The translations under genes were made by a program, and so were the position numbers. This document shows positions 1-6,472 of a stretch of DNA of 13,894 nt, piece by piece (the stretch's first letter is position 1; the number at the start of each line of letters is the position of its first letter). The stretch lies in assembly GCA_002347985.1 (NCBI GenBank), contig DDYM01000045.1, positions 28,234-42,127 on the forward strand, given 5' to 3'. The stretch is from Bacteroidetes bacterium UBA2234. GTDB taxonomy: Bacteria; Bacteroidota; Bacteroidia; NS11-12g; UBA955. The notes under the pieces are model-generated. The model was not told the DNA's origin, made no database searches, and saw only the letters and a program-made list of their open reading frames with translations.

Positions 1-727
1 AGAAAAATACCAATACAATCGCAACAACGACCTTCGCATCTACCAAGGACCTAGAAGTCGATTCGCCGAATTCACCTTCGCCCTCAGCGTATTCTTTCAA
101 TTTATCAAGGGATTCAGAAGTCTACACTTTCAAGGACCGTGCATCTCCATTTTTGGATCAGCGCGTTTTCACGAAGACAACGAATACTATCACCAAGCAC
201 GCGAAATGGGTGCGCGAGTGGCAAAAGCCGGCTTTAACGTGGTTACAGGCGGTGGACCTGGTGTGATGGAAGCAGCCAGTAGAGGCGCAAAAGACGTCGG
301 CGGAACAGCCATCGGCGTAAACATCGAACTTCCCTTTGAACAAAAACCCAACCCCTTCCTTGATGTTTGGGTGGATATTAAGTACTTCTTCGTTAGAAAA
401 GTTCTGCTTTTTAAATACTCCGTAGGATTTGTGATCATGCCCGGCGGTCTGGGTACCCTCGACGAACTCTTTGAGGCCTATACTTTGGTTCAATGCGATA
501 AAATCCCCCAATTCCCCATCGTCCTGTTTGGAACCGAGTTTTGGAAAGGCCAGATCGATCAGCTCAAAATGATGGAAGCCAAACACACCATCTCGCCTGG
601 AGACCATGATTTATATTTGGTTACCGATAGTTACGATGAAGCCATGGAATTTCTTCTTGCAAGAATTCACCAATACGCACCCAAATACAAAACCTTCCGC
701 AAAAAATGGTGGTTGGGTGAGGGCTAG
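1..727 (+). CDS. LOG/TIGR00730 family Rossmann-fold protein (5' truncated)
   Basis: The reading frame is open from base 2, with no stop and no Met before base 206. The first Met there lies inside the fold, so the gene starts before the window; 241 residues are visible. Seen: IFGSAR (149-166) at the first Rossmann strand, a GGGPG nucleotide loop (248-262) followed by a conserved MEA, and PGGLGTLDE (440-466), the PGGxGTxxE signature of the LOG / 'lysine decarboxylase-like' family. Known: characterised members hydrolyse cytokinin riboside 5'-monophosphates or other nucleoside monophosphates to the base and ribose 5-phosphate in the cytosol. The family is not a lysine decarboxylase despite the old label. 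The visible length fits the longer Bacteroidota-type subgroup with an N-terminal extension. The substrate cannot be told from sequence. The next gene has its own promoter element 38 nt downstream, so they need not form an operon. Confidence 0.9.
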   Translation, partial: EKYQYNRNNDLRIYQGPRSRFAEFTFALSVFFQFIKGFRSLHFQGPCISIFGSARFHEDNEYYHQAREMGARVAKAGFNVVTGGGPGVMEAASRGAKDVGGTAIGVNIELPFEQKPNPFLDVWVDIKYFFVRKVLLFKYSVGFVIMPGGLGTLDELFEAYTLVQCDKIPQFPIVLFGTEFWKGQIDQLKMMEAKHTISPGDHDLYLVTDSYDEAMEFLLARIHQYAPKYKTFRKKWWLGEG

Positions 728-765
728 TTCCAAGCAAGACTTCCGAGCATCCCAAAAATCTTCAC

Positions 766-773
766 TATCTTTG
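766..773 (+). promoter_or_regulatory. Bacteroidota -7 element TATCTTTG for the DHS-like gene
   Basis: An exact match to TAnnTTTG, the -7 element used by the Bacteroidota primary sigma factor. It ends 7 nt before the ATG at 781, so transcription would start at or within a few bases of the start codon (leaderless or nearly so). I could not assign a clear -33 TTTG. Confidence 0.7.
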
Positions 774-780
774 TGCCTTT

Positions 781-1752
781 ATGAAAGGTCCAATTTCTCA
801 ATTCATCGAAACGCATTACTTGCATTTTAACGCAGCGGCTCTTGTTGATGCTGCCAAAGGCTATGAAACCCACCTGACCGAAGGCGGAAAAATGATGGTG
901 ACTTTGGCGGGTGCCATGAGTACTGCCGAATTGGGCAAGAGCTTGGCCGAAATGATTCGCGCCGGCAAGGTCGATATCATCTCTTGCACCGGTGCCAACC
1001 TCGAAGAAGACATCATGAACTTGGTGGCCCACAACCACTACAAGCGCGTTCCCCATTACCGCGATTTGAGTCCGCAAGACGAATGGGACCTCCTCGAAAA
1101 TCACTATAACCGCGTAACCGATACCTGCATTCCTGAAGAAGAAGCTTTCCGTCGTTTGCAAAAGCATATCGAAGGCATCTGGAAAGGCGCCCAAGACAAA
1201 GGAGAGCGATATTTCCCACATGAATACATGTACCAGATTTTGTTGAGTGGTGAGTTGGAGCAATACTACGAAATCGATCCAAAAAACAGTTGGATGCTCG
1301 CCGCCGCAGAACGCAACCTTCCTATCGTTGTGCCAGGTTGGGAAGACAGCACCATGGGTAACATCTTCGCGAGCTACGTGATCAAAGGTGAATTGCAAGC
1401 TTCAACCATGAAAAGCGGTATCGAATACATGACATGGCTTGCCGATTGGTACGTGAAAAACAGCGATGGCAAAGGCGTGGGCTTCTTCCAAATTGGTGGA
1501 GGTATCGCCGGCGACTTCCCCATTTGCGTGGTTCCAATGCTTTACCAAGACATGGAAATGGAGAACATTCCTTTCTGGAGCTATTTCTGTCAGATCAGCG
1601 ATTCAACCACCTCCTATGGCAGCTATAGCGGTGCGGTTCCCAATGAGAAAATCACTTGGGGTAAGCTCGACATTCACACGCCAAAATTCATCGTGGAAAG
1701 CGACGCTACCATTGTCGCTCCGTTGATGTTTGCCTACATTCTAGGCTGGTAA
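781..1752 (+). CDS. Deoxyhypusine synthase-like protein (bacterial DHS family; possible homospermidine synthase)
   Basis: 323 residues, the family's usual length. Seen: GAMSTAELG (44-52) and SCTGANLEED (68-77) of the NAD-binding part, FQIGGGIAGDFP (236-247), and the C-terminal SGAVPNEKITWGK (283-295). The last matches the active-site segment of DHS: WGK carries the lysine that forms the enzyme-butylamine intermediate (here K295), and E289 aligns with the conserved glutamate. Known: DHS moves the aminobutyl group of spermidine to eIF5A in eukaryotes and archaea. Bacteria have no eIF5A, and a cyanobacterial homologue makes homospermidine. Inference: this is a polyamine aminobutyltransferase rather than an eIF5A modifier. 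The segment after GGG differs from eukaryotic DHS: the KHH-type sequence is replaced and about nine residues are inserted. The gene has its own leaderless-type promoter; the GH53 gene follows after 22 nt. Family assignment is firm; substrate is open. Confidence 0.9.
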   Translation: MKGPISQFIETHYLHFNAAALVDAAKGYETHLTEGGKMMVTLAGAMSTAELGKSLAEMIRAGKVDIISCTGANLEEDIMNLVAHNHYKRVPHYRDLSPQDEWDLLENHYNRVTDTCIPEEEAFRRLQKHIEGIWKGAQDKGERYFPHEYMYQILLSGELEQYYEIDPKNSWMLAAAERNLPIVVPGWEDSTMGNIFASYVIKGELQASTMKSGIEYMTWLADWYVKNSDGKGVGFFQIGGGIAGDFPICVVPMLYQDMEMENIPFWSYFCQISDSTTSYGSYSGAVPNEKITWGKLDIHTPKFIVESDATIVAPLMFAYILGW

Positions 1753-1774
1753 TTTCACCTGTAACTGCAATTCC

Positions 1775-2899
1775 ATGAGGTCTTTGCGTGGGTTTTCAGC
1801 TATCGTATTCGCTTGTGGTTTGGGGCTATTGGGGTCCTGTAAACCAGACTGCCTCCTCGTTCCTGATCCTCCATCGCCAAAAATCCTGTCATACGATGAG
1901 GTTCATGCCTGGGACATTTCAACTTATGCGGCCCAGCAAGATCAGTTGCCCTCGTTTTTTGATTCCTCCGGCGCGCCGATTAACATTTTCCAGTTCATGC
2001 GTTCCAATGGCGTGAATACCATCCGGTTAAGAATCATCCATGGCAAACCGAGTTTCCCTCACCCAACCCTAGACCAATTGCTATGGGTGGCCAAAATCGC
2101 ACAGCAACAAAAACTCGCTCTTTGGTTGGATTTCCACTACAGCGATGATTGGGCCGATCCCGGTCGTCAAGCCACTCCCAACAACTGGAAAAACCTTTCG
2201 ATTCAAGCACTGCGCGATACCGTTCAACTGTATACTTATTCTGTTGTTGCCAAGTTTTGCGCCCAAAACACAGCCCCCGCCATCGTACAAATTGGCAATG
2301 AAATCAGCCCAGGAATGCTATGGCCACTGGGGAATTACTCGGGTTCTGAATCCCAGGCCCAAAGCACCGCAACCCTCTTCAATGCTGGGGCCAAAGGCTG
2401 TAAAGAGGCATCCCCTAACACCAAAATCATGCTTCACCTAGCACCGGATGCTACCTTACTGAATACGGGGAAAAATTTCGCCAAGTATATGCAATTCGAC
2501 CTATGGGGATTTTCTTATTACGGCAACTGGCATGGCTGCAACGACTCCCTCGTGTTTAACAATTTCCAAGCCCTGAGCGATGTCAATCAGAAACCCTTTA
2601 TCATTGCCGAAACCGCCTATCCTCACACTTTGGGCTGGCTCGATAATACCAACAACGTATTTGGGATGACCTCACAACTCTGTCCGGGCTATTCCGCATC
2701 GCCCCAAGGTCAACTCGCATGGCTCAAAAAAACTTGGAATCACGCCAAAGCCAAACCCTCCTTTCAAGGCATGGGAATTTGGGAACCAGCATGGGTAACA
2801 TCGGCTGGGAAATCAGGGAATCAAGGCAGCAGCTGGGAAAATGTATGTCTGTTTGATTTCAACCACAAAGCCCTGCCTGCCGCGAGTTTTGGTTGGTGA
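1775..2899 (+). CDS. GH53 arabinogalactan endo-beta-1,4-galactanase, lipoprotein
   Basis: 374 residues. Residues 1-21 form a hydrophobic signal ending in LGS before C22, a lipoprotein cleavage site, so the enzyme is probably lipid-anchored. The rest matches glycoside hydrolase family 53 closely: GVNTIRLRI (79-87), LDFHYSDDWADPG (118-130), QIGNEISPGMLWP (172-184) with acid/base E176, and IIAETAYPHT (276-285) with nucleophile E279, followed by a C-terminal GMGIWEPAW-type segment. Known: GH53 enzymes are (beta/alpha)8 barrels that cut beta-1,4-galactan, as in pectin side chains and type I arabinogalactan. Both catalytic glutamates are present. No SusC/SusD pair, transporter or beta-galactosidase is adjacent, so this is not a typical polysaccharide utilisation locus. 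No TAnnTTTG lies in the 22-nt gap upstream, so it may be read from the DHS-like promoter. Surface versus periplasmic location cannot be settled. Confidence 0.93.
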   Translation: MRSLRGFSAIVFACGLGLLGSCKPDCLLVPDPPSPKILSYDEVHAWDISTYAAQQDQLPSFFDSSGAPINIFQFMRSNGVNTIRLRIIHGKPSFPHPTLDQLLWVAKIAQQQKLALWLDFHYSDDWADPGRQATPNNWKNLSIQALRDTVQLYTYSVVAKFCAQNTAPAIVQIGNEISPGMLWPLGNYSGSESQAQSTATLFNAGAKGCKEASPNTKIMLHLAPDATLLNTGKNFAKYMQFDLWGFSYYGNWHGCNDSLVFNNFQALSDVNQKPFIIAETAYPHTLGWLDNTNNVFGMTSQLCPGYSASPQGQLAWLKKTWNHAKAKPSFQGMGIWEPAWVTSAGKSGNQGSSWENVCLFDFNHKALPAASFGW

Positions 2900-2929
2900 G
2901 TTTTCGGAAATTCGGCAACGCAAATGATT

Positions 2930-2937
2930 TATCTTTG
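2930..2937 (+). promoter_or_regulatory. Bacteroidota -7 element TATCTTTG for the ChaN-like gene
   Basis: Exact TAnnTTTG, identical in all eight bases to the element before the DHS-like gene. It ends 5 nt before the ATG at 2943, placing the expected transcription start at the start codon. The preceding GH53 gene ends at 2899. Confidence 0.72.
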
Positions 2938-2942
2938 TATTT

Positions 2943-4103
2943 ATGCGAATTGCCAATATCATCAGTATTCATCTCGGAATCATCGCCTTAGGGATTATAC
3001 CGGTAAGCCTTTCTGCCCAGTCTTCGTCTAGCGAAAATTCGGCGGTAGTTACAAAACCTACCCCTGCCAAGGACATACAAGCCTATCAGATCTACACCGC
3101 CAAAGGCAAGAAAATCAGCTATGCGCAATACATCGAAATGATGGGCAGCAGCATCGAAAAGCAAGGCGAGAAAGATGGGCATCCCGCAACTGTGATTCTC
3201 TTTGGGGAATTCCACGACAACCCCATTGCGCATTGGTTGCAACTCCAAACCACGCAGGATATCTATGCTGAAATGAAGGAGGAATTGGACGAAATCGCTC
3301 CTGAAAACAACAGCGGAAAAACTGATATTGCAGCCACCGGACAAACACCCCGGGTTCCTTTGGCCTTGGGCGCAGAAATGTTTGAGACCGATCAACAAGC
3401 CGCATTGGATGAATACCTCAACCCCACGGATACGAGCGCCAAAACCGAGACCGTTGTTACCCCGATGGGTGCGATGATGGGAGGCGATCCAGCCTACGAC
3501 AAATTGAAAAAAGCGGTTAAACTATGGCCCAATTTCAAAACAGATTACAAGCCATTGGTTGATTTTGCGAAAGACAATAAACTGCCCTTTATCGCCACCA
3601 ATATCCCCAGAAAATACGCCAGTTTGGTATACCGTGGTGGATTGGCGGCCTTAGATACCCTTCCTACAGATAAAAAACAATTGTTCCCCGCCATGCCCAT
3701 GCCCTACGATAGCAACTTGAACTGCTACGCAGAAATTTTCAGGGCAACCGGTGGACATGGCGGTCAAAATTTGCCGATGTCGCAAGCCATCAAAGACGCC
3801 ACCATGGCCTGGAAAATCTATGGCAACCTTCCAGCAGTACCTGAAAAATATGAAGGTGGAAGTGTTTTTATTCACTACAACGGCAGTTATCATTCAGACA
3901 ACCACGAGAGCATCGAATGGTACATCAACCAAGAAGAAAAAGCCCGCTGGTCGGTGTCGAGATTTGCAGTACCCCCCCAACCTACCAAGGTCATCACGAT
4001 TTCTACGCGCACCCAAAACAATGTAACCACTTTGGAAAAGGAAAACTTGGGGATTGCAGATTTTATCATTGTGGTTCCAGAAAACATGACCCGAACACAT
4101 TAA
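2943..4103 (+). CDS. ChaN-family (Tiki/TraB/EreA superfamily) exported protein
   Basis: 386 residues with a Sec signal peptide: hydrophobic core 10-20, likely cleavage after A25 (SLSA/Q). The body matches the ChaN haem-binding-uptake domain: VILFGEFHDNP (84-94) with the GExH motif (E89, H91), LALGAEMFE (140-148) and NGSYHSDNHES (313-323) with H317. Known: ChaN of Campylobacter is an iron-regulated haem-binding lipoprotein. The superfamily also contains Tiki proteases and EreA esterases, which use equivalent GExH-type residues. No lipobox Cys is present, so the protein is probably soluble in the periplasm or secreted. Odd points: a polar insert at about 112-138 between the first two motifs and a Met/Gly-rich stretch (175-181). 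The kdsC-like gene starts 4 nt after its stop, so the two are probably cotranscribed. Family is confident; haem binding versus hydrolysis is undecided. Confidence 0.85.
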   Translation: MRIANIISIHLGIIALGIIPVSLSAQSSSSENSAVVTKPTPAKDIQAYQIYTAKGKKISYAQYIEMMGSSIEKQGEKDGHPATVILFGEFHDNPIAHWLQLQTTQDIYAEMKEELDEIAPENNSGKTDIAATGQTPRVPLALGAEMFETDQQAALDEYLNPTDTSAKTETVVTPMGAMMGGDPAYDKLKKAVKLWPNFKTDYKPLVDFAKDNKLPFIATNIPRKYASLVYRGGLAALDTLPTDKKQLFPAMPMPYDSNLNCYAEIFRATGGHGGQNLPMSQAIKDATMAWKIYGNLPAVPEKYEGGSVFIHYNGSYHSDNHESIEWYINQEEKARWSVSRFAVPPQPTKVITISTRTQNNVTTLEKENLGIADFIIVVPENMTRTH

Positions 4104-4107
4104 TCCA

Positions 4108-4632
4108 ATGGCGGACAATCTGATAGAAAATTTCAAACGCGTAAAAGCTTTCATCTTTGATATTGATGGAGTGCTCACCAACGGACAGGTGTTAGTAACC
4201 GAAGAAGGCCACATGCTCCGATCCATGAATATTAAGGACGGCTATGCTTTGCAACACGCGGTGAAACAAGGATATCCCATTGCCATCATTTCTGGCGGTA
4301 AAGGGAGTGGAATCCTCGAGCGTCTGAAAGGACTGGGAATTCAATACATTTACTTGGGCCAAAGTCATAAAATGGAAGCCTTTGAAGACGCACTTTTTGC
4401 TTGGCAACTCAAACCTGAAGAGGTGGCTTATATGGGCGATGATTATCCCGATCTACCTGTCCTAGCCCGCGTTGGATTGCCCTGCTGTCCGGCCGATGCC
4501 TGCGGTGAAGTGAAACAAATCGCCGCCTTTATTTCCAACGAAAAAGGAGGAATGGGCGCTGCGAGAGACCTCATCGAAAGGACCATGAAAATCCAAGAGA
4601 CTTGGGACCGCGAGGATTCGCATCATTGGTAA
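4108..4632 (+). CDS. kdsC: KdsC-type HAD phosphatase (3-deoxy-D-manno-octulosonate 8-phosphate phosphatase)
   Basis: 174 residues, the normal size for the tetrameric, cap-less HAD subfamily IIIA. Motif I is FDIDGVLTNG (17-26), with nucleophile D18 and acid/base D20; motif II is ISGG (61-64); the motif III lysine is K88 in SHKME; motif IV is MGDDYPD (109-115). The order and spacing fit KdsC. Known: KdsC dephosphorylates Kdo 8-phosphate to Kdo, the inner-core sugar of lipopolysaccharide, in the cytosol. Close relatives are YrbI-like proteins and N-acylneuraminate-9-phosphate phosphatases, so the sugar acid is inferred. There is a 4-nt gap after the ChaN-like gene and no TAnnTTTG of its own, so it is the second gene of a two-gene transcript. 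Downstream O-antigen-type genes fit an envelope role. Confidence 0.87.
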   Translation: MADNLIENFKRVKAFIFDIDGVLTNGQVLVTEEGHMLRSMNIKDGYALQHAVKQGYPIAIISGGKGSGILERLKGLGIQYIYLGQSHKMEAFEDALFAWQLKPEEVAYMGDDYPDLPVLARVGLPCCPADACGEVKQIAAFISNEKGGMGAARDLIERTMKIQETWDREDSHHW

Positions 4633-4638
4633 ATTCCT

Positions 4639-4646
4639 TACATTTG
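4639..4646 (+). promoter_or_regulatory. Bacteroidota -7 element TACATTTG for the CBS gene
   Basis: Exact TAnnTTTG lying in the 18-nt gap between the kdsC-like stop (4632) and the ATG at 4651. Only 4 nt separate it from the ATG, the shortest distance in the window. The transcript is predicted to begin at the start codon. Confidence 0.72.
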
Positions 4647-4650
4647 TAAT

Positions 4651-5310
4651 ATGATCGCCTCACAACTCATCAACGAGCAACTCAGCCCACTTAGAATCAG
4701 CGATTCGGTGGATGCCGCACTGTCGTTTATGATCAATCAAGGGGTGACAGAACTGCCTCTGATCGACCAAAAACAGCTGTGGAACTATGTTCGATTGCAA
4801 CAGTTAGCGACGCTTCCAAAAGAGCAAAAATTGGGCGAAGCCATTGCTAAACATCCTTTTCCGCCTAGCGCAAGGAGCAATCAACATCTATATGAATTGG
4901 TTCCTATTTTGGCTGCAAACGAGTTGTCTATCATTGCCGTTACAGACGCTGAACTGAATGTGATCGGGATGATTGAGCAAAAAACCATCAACAAGGTGAT
5001 TGCCGAGAGCTTTACCTACCGCGGTATGGGTGCGATCTTGGTGTTGAAAATGAGCGATCGTGATTTTGCCCCTTCACAACTGGCCCGATGGGTTGAAGAA
5101 AATGGAGCAAAAATTCTGGGATTGATGATCAATCATGCAGATCAGGGCATGCTTCGAGTGAATATCAAACTCAATACAACGAGCGTGAAGAATATCCTAG
5201 CTACACTTTCCAGACAAGATATCGAAGTAGAGCATGTGTTTATGGCCGATGATTACGACGAAAATGATACAAAAGCCTTTGATATGGTTTTCAAGTTTTT
5301 AGACCTCTGA
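4651..5310 (+). CDS. CBS-domain pair protein with ACT-like C-terminal domain
   Basis: 219 residues, no signal peptide or membrane segment, so cytosolic. Residues about 3-55 and 60-118 form two CBS motifs: the first contains a GVTELPLID-type core (31-39) and the second SIIAVTDAELNVIGMIEQ (93-110), the typical last strands and turn of a CBS unit. Residues about 126-205 (AILVLKM..., then LRVNIKLN...) alternate strand and helix like an ACT/AcuB-type regulatory domain. Known: CBS pairs bind adenine nucleotides such as AMP, ATP or SAM and regulate partner proteins; similar stand-alone proteins are common in Bacteroidota with unknown partners. No catalytic domain is fused, so a regulatory role is inferred only from domain type. 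It has its own leaderless-type promoter and is followed by a 68-nt gap or more before the Wzz-like gene. Confidence 0.8.
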   Translation: MIASQLINEQLSPLRISDSVDAALSFMINQGVTELPLIDQKQLWNYVRLQQLATLPKEQKLGEAIAKHPFPPSARSNQHLYELVPILAANELSIIAVTDAELNVIGMIEQKTINKVIAESFTYRGMGAILVLKMSDRDFAPSQLARWVEENGAKILGLMINHADQGMLRVNIKLNTTSVKNILATLSRQDIEVEHVFMADDYDENDTKAFDMVFKFLDL

Positions 5311-5386
5311 TTCATTGATGTTGATATAAAACAAGTTTTTTTAACGCATCACATAGAATTTTAAGCATTTGACTGCGTTTGATTAG

Positions 5387-5394
5387 TAATTTTG
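5387..5394 (+). promoter_or_regulatory. Bacteroidota -7 element TAATTTTG for the wzz-like gene
   Basis: Exact TAnnTTTG in the 107-nt gap before the ATG at 5418. It ends 23 nt before that ATG, giving a leader of roughly 18 nt. It overlaps the first codons of a longer frame that would start with TTG at 5379. If this is the promoter, the TTG cannot be the start. Confidence 0.65.
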
Positions 5395-5417
5395 ACCCCA
5401 ATACGATTGATTCAACT

Positions 5418-6467
5418 ATGACGTCCAAAGCAAACAACAACGAACTGATTTCAGCTGAAAGTATCAAACCCCTTAACCTGGCCGATGTAATCAATTTTTT
5501 TTGGCGTTGGAGAAAGGTGCTCATGATCTCTTGTGGAATCGCAGCCGTTATTGCAATCGTTGTTACCATGCCTTTCATTACCAAGCCCAAGTATCAGGCA
5601 ACGCATATTTTTTACCCCAGCAAAAACAATTCTATTTCTGAAGCCCTTCTTTCCGATGCAGGTCAACGTTTAAAAGACCCCTTGGAATTTGGAGAAGAGG
5701 AAGAAGCTGAAAAAGCGATGCAAATTCTACTTTCAGGCGATTTGATCGGTCGTTTGGTTAGAAATTTCAACCTTTATAAGCACTACAACATCAATCCAAC
5801 CACTGAGAAATATCCAAAAACAGCGATGGATTACAAACTGAAGGAAAACATCAGCGTTACCCGGACTCGTTACTTGAGTGTAAAAATTGAAGTGTTGGAT
5901 GAGGATCCTCAAATGGCGGCTGATCTTGCCAATGGAATGGCCCTTCTGTACGATTCGATTACCACGGAAGTGCAAAACCAAATCGCGATTCCCGCATTGC
6001 AGATTGTAGAGCGTGCCCTGCAATCAAAAAGAGACAAAATTCAAGGCACAAAAGACCAAATGCGCAAACTTGGAGAAGAGGGTGTTACCAACTACGAAGA
6101 GCAAAGTAGAGCACTGGCCGAAGAAATTTACAAAGCACAATCTTCTGGTAAAGTGAGCGAAATGAAAAAGCTTCTTGAAGAACAGAAAACACTTGTAAAA
6201 TCCGGGGGCGACTTCGTGGCTTTGCAAGAGTTGATTAAATTGGAGGAGGAAAAAGAAAGCGATTTGATCGCCCAATACGAAAGAAGGGTTGTGGATGTGA
6301 ATGAAAAATTATCGCACAAAATGACCATCGAAGCCGCATCAAAACCGGAAATGAAATTCTGGCCAAAGCGCTCATTTGTGACCATCATTTCAGTGCTAGC
6401 AACCTTCATGGCCACCTCTCTGATTTTGGTGTTTTTTGAATTATACAGCAGCAAATCCCAGTCTTAA
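5418..6467 (+). CDS. Wzz-like polysaccharide chain-length determinant (PCP family) membrane protein
   Basis: 349 residues from the ATG at 5418; the frame is open to a TTG at 5379, which would add 13 residues. I chose the ATG because the TAnnTTTG at 5387-5394 lies downstream of the TTG. Numbering from the ATG: a cytosolic LADVINFFWRWRK segment (21-33) typical of Wzz domains, a first membrane helix at about 35-54, a periplasmic region with a long charged coiled coil (about 192-297) rich in Lys/Glu, a Pro-spaced KPEMKFWPK (309-317), and a second helix at about 319-341. This two-helix layout is that of polysaccharide co-polymerases. Known: these set chain length for Wzy polymerases or support capsule export. 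No Wzc tyrosine-kinase domain is present. The O-antigen ligase-type gene starts 5 nt after its stop, so the two are an operon. Confidence 0.85.
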   Translation: MTSKANNNELISAESIKPLNLADVINFFWRWRKVLMISCGIAAVIAIVVTMPFITKPKYQATHIFYPSKNNSISEALLSDAGQRLKDPLEFGEEEEAEKAMQILLSGDLIGRLVRNFNLYKHYNINPTTEKYPKTAMDYKLKENISVTRTRYLSVKIEVLDEDPQMAADLANGMALLYDSITTEVQNQIAIPALQIVERALQSKRDKIQGTKDQMRKLGEEGVTNYEEQSRALAEEIYKAQSSGKVSEMKKLLEEQKTLVKSGGDFVALQELIKLEEEKESDLIAQYERRVVDVNEKLSHKMTIEAASKPEMKFWPKRSFVTIISVLATFMATSLILVFFELYSSKSQS

Positions 6468-6472
6468 TTCTC

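Noticed and set aside
158..607. 149-residue minus-strand open frame opposite the LOG-family gene
   Set aside because: Antisense to a gene with clear LOG motifs; low-complexity, Cys/Phe/His-rich translation typical of a shadow frame.
724..1398. 224-residue open frame on the minus strand
   Set aside because: It lies antisense to the well-supported DHS-like gene, has no recognisable domain and no promoter element; it is a shadow of plus-strand codon bias.
1751..1758. TAATTTCA as a -7 element for the GH53 gene
   Set aside because: Differs from TAnnTTTG in the last two bases, while other genes here match exactly; cotranscription with the DHS-like gene is simpler.
3894..4226. 110-residue minus-strand open frame across the ChaN/kdsC junction
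   Set aside because: Covers parts of two genuine genes on the other strand, with no family resemblance.
5328..5342. AAAAC-AA-GTTTT inverted repeat followed by T residues after the CBS gene
   Set aside because: The loop is only two bases and the stem almost all A-T; too weak to call an intrinsic terminator.
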